Source: Alphaproteobacteria bacterium (lineage in GTDB: Bacteria; Pseudomonadota; Alphaproteobacteria; JANSWW01). From it: a DNA stretch of 64,000 nt. How positions within the stretch are numbered: position 1 is the stretch's first letter; every line of letters starts with the position of its first letter. Shown piece after piece: positions 53,085 to 62,461 of this stretch. The notes under the pieces were generated by a model. It was given only the letters and a program-made list of their open reading frames with translations, had not been told where the DNA came from and did no database searches. The stretch is taken from contig JANSWW010000005.1 of assembly GCA_024743275.1 (NCBI GenBank), positions 186,001 to 250,000 on the forward strand, written 5' to 3'. The translations under genes and the position numbers were made by a program.

Positions 53085-54581
53085 ATGAGCAACCGCCTCA
53101 CCCTCACCCTGGACCCCCAGGCGCTCGCCACCGAGCTTTCGGGTCATCACCTGATCAACGGCGCGCTGGTTCCGGCGAAGAGCGGCAAGACCTTCGACGT
53201 GATCAACCCGGCCACCGGCGACGTGGTCGCCCAGGCCGCCGAAGGCGATGCCGCCGATGTCGAGGCCGCCGTCGCCGCCGCCAAGGCGGCCCAGGTCGAG
53301 TGGGCCAAGATGACCGGCCGCCAGCGCGGCAAGCTGATCGGTGAATGCGGCGCCCTGCTGACCGCCCACTCCGAGGAGATCGGTCGCCTGATCGCGCTGG
53401 AAACCGGCAAGGCCCTGCGCACCGAAAGCCGGGTCGAGGCGGGCGTGCTGGCCGACGCCTTTCATTTCCATGCCGGCCTCGGCTCGGAACTCAAGGGCGA
53501 GACCATCCCGTTCTCGCCGGACATGCTCACCCTGACGGTCCGTGAGCCGATCGGCGTCGTCGGGGCGATCATTCCCTGGAATGTGCCGCTCATGCTGATG
53601 GCGCTGAAGATCGCGCCGGCCCTGGTCGCCGGCAACGCGGTGGTGGTCAAGTCCGCCGAGGAGGCCCCGCTTGCCGTGCTACGGGTCTGTCAGATCATGA
53701 ACCAGGTGCTGCCCGCCGGCCTGTTCAACATGCTCTCCGGCTTCGGCCCGGAATGCGGCGCGCCGCTGGTCGCCCATAAGGATGTCGGCAAGGTCACCTT
53801 CACCGGCTCCGTCGAGACCGGCAAGATCGTCTACAAGACGGCCGCCGAGAAGCTGATCCCGGTCACCCTGGAGCTGGGCGGCAAGTCGCCGATGATCGTC
53901 ATGGCCGACGCCGACATGGACAAGGCAATTGCCGGTGCCGTCAGCGGCATGCGCTTTACCCGCCAGGGCCAGTCCTGCACCGCCTGTAGCCGGATCTTCG
54001 TCCACGAGGACATCCACGACGCGTTTGTCGCCAAGCTCAAGGCCAAGGTCGACGCCATGGTGATGGGCGATCCGCTGGACGAGAAGACCGACATCGGCAC
54101 GATCATCTCCTGCGAACAGTTCGACAAGGTCAACGGCTACATCAAGCTGGGCAAGGAAACCGCCGGCTCGGTCGCCCATGAATGCTCGGCCATGCCGACC
54201 GACGAGAAGTTACAGAAGGGCCTCTTCGTCCGCCCGGTGATCTTCACCGGCATCGGGAACGACGCCCGGATCGCGCGGGAGGAGATCTTCGGCCCGGTGA
54301 CCTGCGTCATCAAATTCTCCGACTATGAGGAGATGCTGGAGCAGGCCAACGATTCCGATTTCGGCCTTGCAGCGACCGTCTGGACCACCAACCTGAAGAC
54401 GGCGCTGGACGCGACCAAGCGCCTGGAGGCCGGCTTCGTGCAGGTCAACCAGAACCTGGTGGTTCAGCCCGGCCTCAGCTACGGCGGCGTGAAGCAGTCC
54501 GGCATCGGCAAAGAGGCCACCCTGGAAGCGATGTTGGAACACTTCACCCACAAGAAGACCATCATCCTGAACATGACGTAA
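53085..54581 (+). CDS. NAD(P)-dependent aldehyde dehydrogenase
   Basis: This 498-residue ALDH-superfamily enzyme has PWNVPLMLMALKIAPALVAGN, the cofactor motif FTGSVETGK, the catalytic glutamate in LELGGKSP and the catalytic cysteine in GQSCTACSR. It oxidises an aldehyde to the acid. ATG 53085 has AAAGGG 6 bases upstream. It follows the CoA transferase and precedes the penicillin acylase gene by 40 bases. Substrate specificity is not evident. Confidence 0.93.
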   Translation: MSNRLTLTLDPQALATELSGHHLINGALVPAKSGKTFDVINPATGDVVAQAAEGDAADVEAAVAAAKAAQVEWAKMTGRQRGKLIGECGALLTAHSEEIGRLIALETGKALRTESRVEAGVLADAFHFHAGLGSELKGETIPFSPDMLTLTVREPIGVVGAIIPWNVPLMLMALKIAPALVAGNAVVVKSAEEAPLAVLRVCQIMNQVLPAGLFNMLSGFGPECGAPLVAHKDVGKVTFTGSVETGKIVYKTAAEKLIPVTLELGGKSPMIVMADADMDKAIAGAVSGMRFTRQGQSCTACSRIFVHEDIHDAFVAKLKAKVDAMVMGDPLDEKTDIGTIISCEQFDKVNGYIKLGKETAGSVAHECSAMPTDEKLQKGLFVRPVIFTGIGNDARIAREEIFGPVTCVIKFSDYEEMLEQANDSDFGLAATVWTTNLKTALDATKRLEAGFVQVNQNLVVQPGLSYGGVKQSGIGKEATLEAMLEHFTHKKTIILNMT

Positions 54582-54621
54582 CATAGGGATACGTCATTCA
54601 ATCTGCTGAGGGAGGCCCCCG

Positions 54622-56994
54622 GTGAGACTTGTGAAGGGTTTGTTCTTGGGGATCGGCGTTCTCGTCGCCCTGCCCTTCGTGATCGTCGGGATCCTCGCGG
54701 CCCTTGCGGTCACCTCGCTGCCCGAGACCGAGGGCCGCCAAAAGGTCGCCGGTCTCGATCAGGCGATCGAGATCAGACGGGATGCCCGGGCCATCCCGCG
54801 CATTGTCGCCGAGGATATGGCGGGGGCCGCTTTCGGGCTCGGCTACGCCCATGCCCAGGACCGTCTGGTCCAGATGGAACTGATCCGCCGCTTCGGACGC
54901 GGCGAGGTCTCCGCCATCGTCGGGTCCCTGGGCCTTGGCACCGACAAGATGATGCGGACCCTCGGGGTCCACCGGCTGGCGCTGGAGACCTATGAGCAGC
55001 TTCCGCCGGCCAGCAGGGATATCCTCGACGGTTATGCGGCCGGCGTGAACGCCTGGCGCAGGGCCCATAGCGGGTTCCTGCCCCTCGAATTCCAGCTTCT
55101 CGCCCATGACTTCGAGCCGTGGCGGCCCGAAGACAGCCTCATCGTCCAGCGGCTGCTCGGCCTGATGCTGAGCTCCGACTGGCGGGACGAGGCCCGGCGG
55201 GTGAAGCTCGCCGGCACCTTGGAACCGCGGGAACTGGCCTTCTTTCTGAGCGACGAGGGCGTGGTCCCGGCCATTCCACCGATGGGCCATCCCCTGCCGA
55301 AGGACACCGCCGCCCTGATCCAGGATGTGGTCGACGGTTGGCCGGCGGCCATCGCGCCCCGGCGGGCGAGCAACGCCTGGGCCGTGGACGGCAGCCGGTC
55401 GGTCAGCGGCCGGCCCATTCTGGCGAGCGACCCCCATCTCGGCGTTCTCGCCCCGAATATCTGGTACGCGGCCCGGCTCGAGGCCGACGGCAAGATGGTC
55501 GTCGGCGGTACCATTCCGGGCGCGCCCCTGGTGATGATCGGGCATAACGGCAAGATCGCCTGGGGTCTGACGACCGCCTATGCCGACACCGCCGATCTCG
55601 TCATCGAGCGTCTGGCCGGCGAGAATGGCAGCCGCTATCTCACCCAGAACGGCCCGAAGGACTTCACGGTCCGGGAAGAGGTCATCGAGGTGCGCTTCGG
55701 CGATCCGGAGGTGATCCAGGTGCGGGAGACCCGGCATGGTCCCGTCGTCTCCGATGCCGTATCGTCGGTCGGCGCCATCACGGGGTCGGGGACCGCTCTT
55801 GTCCTCAAGGCGACCGCTCTCGACCCCAACGACCGCTCGGCGGAGTCGCTGCTGCGCCTGAACATGGCCGAGAGCCGGGCCGAGGCCATGGAAGCGCTCG
55901 CCCTGTTCCAGTCGCCACAGCAGAACATCGTCTTCGCCGCCGCGACCGGCGAAATCGGCCTGATCACCGCCGGCGCCATGCCGAAACGGATCGACCAGAA
56001 CGGCGGCCGCCTGCCGGCCGAGGGCTGGAAGCATGAGGCACTGTGGGACGGCTATGTGCCGCTGCCGGCCCTGCCCCAGGTCCATTCCCCGGAGACCGGC
56101 GTGGTGCTCAACGCCAACGACCGCATCGCCCCGCCGGAGGATCCCTGGTTCGGCCAGGGTCCCTACACCGCCCCGTTCCGGGCGGAACGCATCGCCGAGC
56201 GGCTCAATCACCGGAAACTCTGGTCGGCCGAGACCATGGCCGCGTTGCAGATGGACAGCACCGGCATGGGAGCGACCCATCTCCTGCCCCTGCTGATGGC
56301 CAACCTCGACGAGGGACGGCTGACGAGCCCGGCCGGCCAACTCCTGGCGCAGTGGACCTACCGCATGGACCGGGAGCTCGCGGCGCCGCTGATCTACAAC
56401 GCCTGGATCAAGGCGTTGTGGCCGAAGCTGATCGCCGACGATCTGGGCGACCATGCGGAGAGCTATCAACGGCCGAAACCGATCACCATGATCGGGATCC
56501 TGCGCGACCGGCCGCAATGGTGCGACGACCGGGCGACCCCCGATGTGGACTCCTGCGCCGGTCTGATCCGCGCCTCCTTCGACGAGACGGTCGCCTCCCT
56601 GACCGAGGAGTTCGGGGACAAGTTGCGGAAATGGCGCTGGGGCACCGTTCACCAGACCCATTTCAAGGCCCTGCCCTTCGGCTATCTGCCGGTGATCGGC
56701 CCGCTCTTCACGGTGAGCGAGGAAACCGACGGCGGCCCCCACAGCATCCTGCGCGCCGCCATGAGCTATCGGGGGGCGACCCCCTTCGCCAATGTCCACA
56801 CCGCCGGTCTGCGCATGGCGGTCGACCTGGGGATGCCGGAAGAGGCGCGATTCATGGTCGCCCTCGGACAATCGGGCAATCTCTATTCCCGCCATTATCG
56901 CGATCTCGCCACGGCCTGGGCCAACGGCGAGACATTCACCATCCCGTCCGATCCCGGACCCGAGGCGGAGATCCTGCAGCTTCTCCCGCGCTAG
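54622..56994 (+). CDS. Penicillin-acylase family Ntn hydrolase
   Basis: This 790-residue protein has an N-terminal hydrophobic segment (VKGLFLGIGVLVALPFVIVGILAALAV) serving as signal or anchor, an alpha-chain region, a spacer, and the beta chain beginning at Ser250 in RRASNAWAV. There autocatalytic cleavage would expose the nucleophile serine. Downstream are ASDPHL and MIGHNGKIAWGLT, typical for the beta chain. The family includes penicillin G acylase and acyl-homoserine-lactone acylases (quorum quenching). GTG 54622 has GAGGGAGG 6 bases upstream. No beta-lactam or AHL gene is nearby, so the substrate stays open. Confidence 0.92.
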   Translation: MRLVKGLFLGIGVLVALPFVIVGILAALAVTSLPETEGRQKVAGLDQAIEIRRDARAIPRIVAEDMAGAAFGLGYAHAQDRLVQMELIRRFGRGEVSAIVGSLGLGTDKMMRTLGVHRLALETYEQLPPASRDILDGYAAGVNAWRRAHSGFLPLEFQLLAHDFEPWRPEDSLIVQRLLGLMLSSDWRDEARRVKLAGTLEPRELAFFLSDEGVVPAIPPMGHPLPKDTAALIQDVVDGWPAAIAPRRASNAWAVDGSRSVSGRPILASDPHLGVLAPNIWYAARLEADGKMVVGGTIPGAPLVMIGHNGKIAWGLTTAYADTADLVIERLAGENGSRYLTQNGPKDFTVREEVIEVRFGDPEVIQVRETRHGPVVSDAVSSVGAITGSGTALVLKATALDPNDRSAESLLRLNMAESRAEAMEALALFQSPQQNIVFAAATGEIGLITAGAMPKRIDQNGGRLPAEGWKHEALWDGYVPLPALPQVHSPETGVVLNANDRIAPPEDPWFGQGPYTAPFRAERIAERLNHRKLWSAETMAALQMDSTGMGATHLLPLLMANLDEGRLTSPAGQLLAQWTYRMDRELAAPLIYNAWIKALWPKLIADDLGDHAESYQRPKPITMIGILRDRPQWCDDRATPDVDSCAGLIRASFDETVASLTEEFGDKLRKWRWGTVHQTHFKALPFGYLPVIGPLFTVSEETDGGPHSILRAAMSYRGATPFANVHTAGLRMAVDLGMPEEARFMVALGQSGNLYSRHYRDLATAWANGETFTIPSDPGPEAEILQLLPR

Positions 56995-57031
56995 GGCGGT
57001 GCTTCGGCGGATCGCTTTCGAGGTCACCGCC

Positions 57032-58267
57032 ATGAACATGCCGCCGAACCTGCCCGTCTCCTATCAGGACATCGTCGACGCCGCCCGGGTTCTCGACGGG
57101 AAGATCGTCGCCACACCGACGATCCCGGCCGGCGGCATCTCCGCCGACGTGGGGACCGAGGTCGCCCTAAAGTTGGAGAACCTCCAGCGGACGGGCTCGT
57201 TCAAGGATCGCGGCTCCTACCTCCGTCTCAGCAAGCTCGACGCCGACCAGAAGGCCCGGGGAGTCATCGCCATGAGTGCCGGCAATCACGCCCAGGGCGT
57301 GGCCTACAACGCCCGGCGGCTGGGCATCCCCGCGACCATCGTGATGCCCGAGGGCACCCCGTTCACAAAGATCGAACGAACCCGCTCCCACGGCGCCAAG
57401 ATCGTGCTGACCGGCGAGACCCTTCAGGAATGTAAGCCCGAGACAGAGCGTTTGGCGGCCGAGCAAGGGCTCACCCTGATCCACCCCTATGACGACCCCG
57501 TGGTCGTGGCGGGACAGGGCACGGTCGGCCTCGAAATGCTGACGGCGGAACCGGATCTGGACGTCATCGTCGTGCCGATCGGGGGCGGCGGAATCGGTTC
57601 CGGGGTCGCCATCGCCGCCAAGTCGATCAAGCCGGGGATTGAGGTGATCGGGGTCGAGGTCGAGGCCTATCCCTCCATGTATCAGGCGATCCACAAGCTG
57701 CCGCCGACGTCGGGCGGACCGACCATCGCCGAGGGAATTGCCGTCAAGGGTCCGGGGGCCGTGAACATCGAGATCTGCTCCGCCCTGCTCGACGATATCC
57801 TGATGGTCTCGGAGACCGAGATCGAATGCGCGATCCAGCTTCTCGTCGAAAGCCAGAAGGTGGTCGCCGAGGGAGCGGGTGCCGCGGGAATCGCCGCCCT
57901 GCTGGCCCATTCCGAACGGTTCCACGGCAAGCGGACCGGCGTGGTGATCTGCGGCGGCAACATCGATTCCCGCATCCTGAGCTCGATCCTGCTACGCGGC
58001 CTGAGCCGCGACGGCCGCCTCGTGCGGTTGCGGGTGGAGATCACCGACCGGCCAGGCGTGATGGCGCAAATCGCCTTCATCCTTGGCGAGGCCGGAACCA
58101 ACATCGTCGAGGTCCAGCACCAACGGCTGTTCGTCGACCTGCCGATCAAGCGCGCCGATCTCGACTTCGTCATCGAGACCCGCAACGCCGATCATGTGCA
58201 GGAGGTACTCGAGGCTCTGACCCAGGCCGGGTTCAGCGCCCAGATCCTGCCCATGGGGCGAGGCTAA
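57032..58267 (+). CDS. Threonine ammonia-lyase with C-terminal ACT domain
   Basis: This 411-residue fold-II PLP enzyme has LQRTGSFKDRG (PLP lysine), MSAGNHAQGVAYNARRLG, the GGGGIGSG phosphate loop and a C-terminal ACT domain (about residues 335-411). The size and single ACT domain fit the catabolic-type or deaminating threonine/serine dehydratase (TdcB-like or short IlvA). It converts threonine to 2-oxobutyrate plus ammonia. ATG 57032 has GAGG 8 bases upstream; a second ATG follows two codons later. It lies 37 bases after the penicillin acylase gene. Confidence 0.9.
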   Translation: MNMPPNLPVSYQDIVDAARVLDGKIVATPTIPAGGISADVGTEVALKLENLQRTGSFKDRGSYLRLSKLDADQKARGVIAMSAGNHAQGVAYNARRLGIPATIVMPEGTPFTKIERTRSHGAKIVLTGETLQECKPETERLAAEQGLTLIHPYDDPVVVAGQGTVGLEMLTAEPDLDVIVVPIGGGGIGSGVAIAAKSIKPGIEVIGVEVEAYPSMYQAIHKLPPTSGGPTIAEGIAVKGPGAVNIEICSALLDDILMVSETEIECAIQLLVESQKVVAEGAGAAGIAALLAHSERFHGKRTGVVICGGNIDSRILSSILLRGLSRDGRLVRLRVEITDRPGVMAQIAFILGEAGTNIVEVQHQRLFVDLPIKRADLDFVIETRNADHVQEVLEALTQAGFSAQILPMGRG

Positions 58268-58376
58268 TTCAGCCACGAAGGGCAACGCACCCTTTCCGAA
58301 AGGACATGGCCAGGGCGGTTTCCCCGGCTATCGCGCGGGTTTACGGTGCGCGGGAAACGTAGCGCATAAGGTCCCC

Positions 58377-59270
58377 ATGGCCGACGGCTCCCCCTCTTCC
58401 GCAGGGTCGCTCTTCATCAAGGCGACGCCGCTTATCTTCGTGCTGCTGTGGAGCACCGGCTTCATCGGCGCCAAGCTCGGCCTGCCCCATGCGGAGCCGA
58501 TGACCATGCTGTCGCTCCGCTTCTTCATCGTGGCCGGCATCCTGGCGGCGGCCGCCTTCCTGTTCCGCTCCGCCTGGCCGTCGCCGCGCCAGGCTTTCCA
58601 CACGGCCGTGGCCGGCTTGGCGCTGCACGGGGTCTATCTCGGCGGGGTCTTCGCGGCCATCGACATCGGAGTCGAGGCCGGGGCCTCCGCCCTCATCGTC
58701 TCCTGCCAGCCGCTGCTGGTCGCGGCGTTGGCCGGCCCGGTTCTGGGCGAGACCGTGACCCGTCGGCAATGGGCCGGCCTGCTGCTGGGCCTGATCGGCG
58801 TCGTCCTGGTCATTCAGCAAAAGCTTGCGGCCGGCCTTGGCACGCCCTTCGGCATGGCACTCTGTGTGATGGCCCTGTTCGGCATCACCTTCGCGACGCT
58901 CTACCAGAAGAAATACTGCGCCCAGATCAATCTTGTGACCGGCAACGCCATTCAGGCCTTCGCCGTCGCCGTCGCGCTCGGCCTGATCGCGCTGGCCATC
59001 GAGACCCGCGAGATCACCTGGCATCCGGACTTCGTGATCGCGCTGGTCTGGCTCGTGTTCGTCCTGTCCATCGGGGCGATCAGCCTGTTGTTTCTACTGA
59101 TCCGCAGAGGCGCGGCCGCCAAGGTCTCAAGTCTCTTCTTCCTGGTCCCGCCGGCGACCGCCGTGATCGCCTGGTTGCTGTTCGGCGAAACCTTCGGAAC
59201 GGTGGCGCTGGTCGGTATGGGCCTGGTCGTCACCGGTGTCGCAATGGTGAACCTACAACCCAAATCTTGA
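58377..59270 (+). CDS. EamA/DMT-family transporter
   Basis: This 297-residue protein with about ten helices in two EamA repeats has LIFVLLWSTGFIGAKLG at the start, typical of amino-acid-metabolite exporter (RhaT/YdcZ-like) members. It is preceded by a short open frame of 18 codons with its own Shine-Dalgarno (58304-58360), which could be a leader. The position between threonine ammonia-lyase and cysteine synthase suggests amino-acid efflux, but this is inference. Confidence 0.88.
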   Translation: MADGSPSSAGSLFIKATPLIFVLLWSTGFIGAKLGLPHAEPMTMLSLRFFIVAGILAAAAFLFRSAWPSPRQAFHTAVAGLALHGVYLGGVFAAIDIGVEAGASALIVSCQPLLVAALAGPVLGETVTRRQWAGLLLGLIGVVLVIQQKLAAGLGTPFGMALCVMALFGITFATLYQKKYCAQINLVTGNAIQAFAVAVALGLIALAIETREITWHPDFVIALVWLVFVLSIGAISLLFLLIRRGAAAKVSSLFFLVPPATAVIAWLLFGETFGTVALVGMGLVVTGVAMVNLQPKS

Positions 59271-59332
59271 TATAGGCGCCGGACCGGCGTCGTGGTTTAA
59301 GTCGGACGACTGTCTAGGGAGAAGGTAACGTC

Positions 59333-60340
59333 ATGGATATCAAGGACGGCTTTATCGGCGCGATCGGCAACACGCCGCTCATCAAGTTGCGCCACGCCAG
59401 CGAGGCCACCGGCTGCACCATTCTCGGCAAGGCGGAGTTCGCCAATCCAGGCGGGTCGGTAAAGGACCGTGCCGCCCTGGCGATCGTCGAGGACGCGGAG
59501 AAGAAGGGCCTGCTGCAGCCCGGCGGTACGATCGTCGAGGGCACGGCGGGCAATACCGGCATCGGGCTCGCGCTGGTCGGCAATGCCCGCGGCTACAAGA
59601 CGATCATCGTCATCCCGGAGACCCAGAGCCAGGAGAAGATGGACATGCTCCGGCTCTGTGGTGTCGATCTCCGCCCCGTGCCGGCCAAGCCCTTCAAGGA
59701 CCCGGACAACTATGTCCATGTCTCCCGCCGCCTCGCCGAGGAGGTCGACAAGACCAATCCCCAGGGCGCCATCTGGGCCAATCAGTTCGACAACACCGCC
59801 AACCGCGACGGCCACTAGCGGACGACCGGCCCGGAAATCTGGCACCAGACCGACGGGACCGTCGACGCCTTCACCTGCGCCTGCGGCACCGGCGGCACGC
59901 TGGCCGGCGTCGGCATGGCGCTGAAGGACCGGAACAAGGACGTCCGCGTCGTGCTGGCCGACCCGATGGGGGCGGCGCTCTATCACTACTATAAGCATGG
60001 TGAGTTGAAGGCCGAGGGCAGCTCGATCACCGAAGGCATCGGTCAAGGCCGGATCACCGCCAATCTGGAAGGGGCCCCGGTCGACGACGCCATACAGATC
60101 ACCGATCCGGATTGGCTGCCGGTCTGCTTCGATCTGGTGATGAAGGAAGGCCTGGTGCTTGGCGGGTCCGCTGCCCTGAATGTCGCCGCCGCGATCCGGG
60201 TCGCGAAGGAGATGGGGCCGGGCCACACCATCGTCACGATCCTCTGCGACAGCGGTCAGCGCTATCAGTCGAAACTGTTCAACCCGGCCTTCCTCAAGGA
60301 GAAAGGCCTGCCGACGCCGCCTTGGCTGGATCGGGCTTAA
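59333..60340 (+). pseudogene. cysK: Cysteine synthase A interrupted by one in-frame amber codon
   Basis: The frame is continuous from ATG 59333 to TAA 60338-60340 (335 codons) except for TAG at 59816-59818, codon 162. Before it: the PLP lysine in [10 protein letters not shown], the [14 protein letters not shown] loop and the [10 protein letters not shown] stretch. After it: TTGPEIW, CACGTGGTLAGVG (the phosphate-binding loop) and DSGQRYQSKLF. At the stop position cysteine synthases usually carry a tyrosine (H-Y-x-T-T-G-P-E-I), so TAC or TAT to TAG by one base is the simplest explanation. Only about half of the enzyme would be made from each part. A sequencing error or a recent nonsense mutation are both possible. 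GGGAGAAGG lies about 7 bases before the start. Confidence 0.9.
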
Positions 60341-60413
60341 CCCCGGGATTGAACGAACACGTGCGATCTTTAATATCCATCGCCAACGAAGGATAACAAA
60401 CGCCGAGGATCCC

Positions 60414-61265
60414 ATGCCCACATCTAAGCCCGATTGCCTTGTCACGACCCAATGGCTGGCGGACCATCTCGACGCGCCCGATCTCAGGATCGTCGACGCC
60501 ACCTATTTCCTGCCGGGGACGGGCCGGGATCCGCGGGCGGAATACGCGGATGAGCACATCCCGGGCGCCCAGTTCTTCGACATCGAGGACATCTCGGACG
60601 ACAAGAACCCCTTGCCCCATATGCTGCCGCCACAGGAGAAGTTCGCCAGCCGCATGCGCAAGATGGGGATCGGCGACGGCAACCGGGTCATCGTCTACGA
60701 CACCCACGGCCTGTTCTCGGCGCCGCGGGTCTGGTGGATGTTCCGGGCCTTCCAGCATACGGATGTGGCGGTGCTCGACGGCGGCCTGCCGAAGTGGAAG
60801 GCCGAGGGCCGGCCGGTCACCGACGAGATCCCGCTGCTCACCGAGCGCCATTTCACCGCCCGGCTCGACAACATGCTGGTGCGCACGGTCTCGCAGGTCG
60901 CGCGCAACATCGAGAGCGGCAAGGAGCAATTCCTCGATGCCCGCTCGCCCGGCCGGTTCGCCGGCACCGACCCGGAGGTCCGCCCGGGCCTGCGATCCGG
61001 TCATATTCCGGGCAGCCTCAACGTCCCCCTGACCGCGTTGATCAACCCCGAGGACAAGACCCTCAAAAAGGGCGACGCGCTCAGGGCCGTGTTCAAGGAC
61101 GCGGGTGTCAATCTCGACAAGCCCCTCGCCACCACCTGCGGGTCCGGGGTAACCGCCTGCGGGGTGGCGCTCGGCCTCTATCTTCTCGGCCATGATCGGG
61201 TTCCGGTCTATGACGGCTCCTGGACCGAATGGGGTGCGCGGGAAGATCTGCCGGTCGAAACCTAG
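60414..61265 (+). CDS. sseA: 3-mercaptopyruvate sulfurtransferase
   Basis: This 283-residue protein has two rhodanese domains. The N-terminal one (about residues 1-140) lacks the cysteine. The C-terminal one has CGSGVTACG, placing the catalytic cysteine at C242; CG(S/T)GVTA is the MST-type active-site loop rather than the rhodanese CRKGVTA form. It moves sulfur from 3-mercaptopyruvate. It lies 73 bases after the interrupted cysteine synthase gene, which suggests a sulfur-amino-acid unit. AAGGA lies about 20 bases upstream and GAGGA 6 bases before ATG 60414. Confidence 0.93.
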   Translation: MPTSKPDCLVTTQWLADHLDAPDLRIVDATYFLPGTGRDPRAEYADEHIPGAQFFDIEDISDDKNPLPHMLPPQEKFASRMRKMGIGDGNRVIVYDTHGLFSAPRVWWMFRAFQHTDVAVLDGGLPKWKAEGRPVTDEIPLLTERHFTARLDNMLVRTVSQVARNIESGKEQFLDARSPGRFAGTDPEVRPGLRSGHIPGSLNVPLTALINPEDKTLKKGDALRAVFKDAGVNLDKPLATTCGSGVTACGVALGLYLLGHDRVPVYDGSWTEWGAREDLPVET

Positions 61266-61313
61266 AAGCGGGTGCCGTGGGCGGGATCTCGACCCGGCCG
61301 GTAACCGATACGG

Positions 61314-61487
61314 ATGGCAAGGGACGAGGGTGAGGATCGGGAAATCCCGAAAATCCAATTGCTTATTCGCGGCCCCAGCACCAAAGTACTGAGCTTCTAC
61401 GAGCATCTCGGTTGCGCGGTACAGGAACGGATCGTCATGTCCAAGGAACTGTTCAGCGTCACCGGATACAAGGGGCCACGGGATTGA
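61314..61487 (+). pseudogene. GNAT C-terminal remnant (57 residues), coupled to the next gene
   Basis: An ATG-initiated frame encodes a 57-residue product with the segment IQLLIRGPSTKVLSFYEHLGCAVQERIVMSKEL. This resembles the C-terminal motif of GNAT acetyltransferases (pattern L-x-V-R-x-x-N-x-x-x-x-x-F-Y-x-x-L-G, then a GKRL-type end). No acetyl-CoA-binding motif precedes it; the sseA stop is only 48 bases upstream. It therefore looks like a truncated remnant. Its TGA overlaps the TTG start of the following GNAT gene (TTGA). Confidence 0.5.
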
Positions 61488-62047
61488 GCCATTCCTTCAC
61501 CGATACGCTGGAAACCATCGTCACCTCGCTGGAGATGCTGAGTCCGCCGACCCGCCCCTCCGTGCCGGCCCCGATGGGCAAGCTCGCCCTGCTCCGGCTC
61601 GATCCGCCGACCCTCACCTTCTATCGCTTCCTGTACGATACCGTGGGCGCCGACTGGGCCTGGACCGACCGTCGGCTGATCGACGACGACGACCTCGCCG
61701 ACGCGATCTTTCAGGAGGCGGTCGAGATCTACGTCCTCTATAGCGGCGGCGTGCCCGCCGGGTTCACCGAGATCGACCGGGGCGCCTATGACGATGTGGA
61801 GCTCAAATATTTTGGTCTGATGCCCGACTTCATCGGCCATGGGCTCGGCTGGTACTTCCTCAATTGGGCCATCGACAAGGCATGGTCGAACAATCCCAAA
61901 CGGGTCTGGGTCCATACCTGCGACCTCGATCACCCGCGTGCCCTGCCCAACTATCAGAAAGCCGGATTCGTCGCTTTCGACCGACGCCCCGGCGTGGTCG
62001 CCCATCCCCGGCTTGTCGGGCTGGAGATCCCCGCCCATCGGCGATAG
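61484..62047 (+). CDS. GNAT-family N-acetyltransferase
   Basis: This protein of about 187 residues contains VYVLYSGGVPAGFTEID-type beta strands followed by YFGLMPDFIGHGLGWYFLNWAIDKAW (acetyl-CoA loop) and DLDHPRALPNYQKAGFVAFDRR (motif B). The TTG at 61484 is chosen because GGGG lies about 11 bases upstream and it overlaps the stop of the preceding short frame. ATG 61535 is a later alternative. It converges on the VOC gene with 7 bases between. The substrate is unknown. Confidence 0.82.
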   Translation: MSHSFTDTLETIVTSLEMLSPPTRPSVPAPMGKLALLRLDPPTLTFYRFLYDTVGADWAWTDRRLIDDDDLADAIFQEAVEIYVLYSGGVPAGFTEIDRGAYDDVELKYFGLMPDFIGHGLGWYFLNWAIDKAWSNNPKRVWVHTCDLDHPRALPNYQKAGFVAFDRRPGVVAHPRLVGLEIPAHRR

Positions 62048-62054
62048 GGCCGGG

Positions 62055-62438
62055 TCAATCTTCCGGCAATTCGACCAGCGTGAGGATATTCCCCGACGGG
62101 TCGGAGAAATGGACGAGCCGTCCGCCCCAATCCTGGGGTTCAGGGGGCCCGTCGAAGGAAACGCCCTTCTTTTGCAAAGCCTTATAAGCCTCCTCCGCAT
62201 CGGCGACGACGAAGGAGAGGCCGGTGAAGCGGCCGAGCAGTTCGGCCGCCTCCGGGTCCTCGTCCGCATCGACCCGCTCGATCAGTAGCCGCGAGGCCTG
62301 GGTATCGAAAATGGCGATGTCGTCCGTCGCGGTGACCTGCGGCAGGCCCAGCATCATGCCGTAAAACAGGCGGGCCTTCTGGAGATCGTCCACGAAGACC
62401 CGCGCAAAGGCCATCGGCCCGAGAAGAGTGTCCGGCAT
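62055..62438 (-). CDS. VOC-family (glyoxalase/bleomycin-resistance) protein
   Basis: This 127-residue protein has the two beta-alpha-beta-beta-beta modules of the vicinal-oxygen-chelate fold: MAFARVFVDDLQKARLFYGMMLGLP at the start and WGGRLVHFSDPSGNILTLVELPED at the end. Members bind a metal and act on diverse small substrates. It lies 24 bases downstream of the aapP-like gene and could be co-transcribed. Confidence 0.88.
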   Translation of the reverse strand: MPDTLLGPMAFARVFVDDLQKARLFYGMMLGLPQVTATDDIAIFDTQASRLLIERVDADEDPEAAELLGRFTGLSFVVADAEEAYKALQKKGVSFDGPPEPQDWGGRLVHFSDPSGNILTLVELPED

Positions 62439-62461
62439 GTCCGTTGGAACCCGCCTTCGGC

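Noticed and set aside
54598..57039. An 813-codon open frame on the minus strand.
   Set aside because: It is antisense to the penicillin acylase gene, has no family motif and shows the same biased composition as other antisense frames here.
59816..59818. Pyrrolysine or other recoding at the TAG in cysteine synthase.
   Set aside because: The position is not an active-site residue, the family has no known recoding, and Pyl systems are not expected in this lineage. A tyrosine-to-amber change is simpler.
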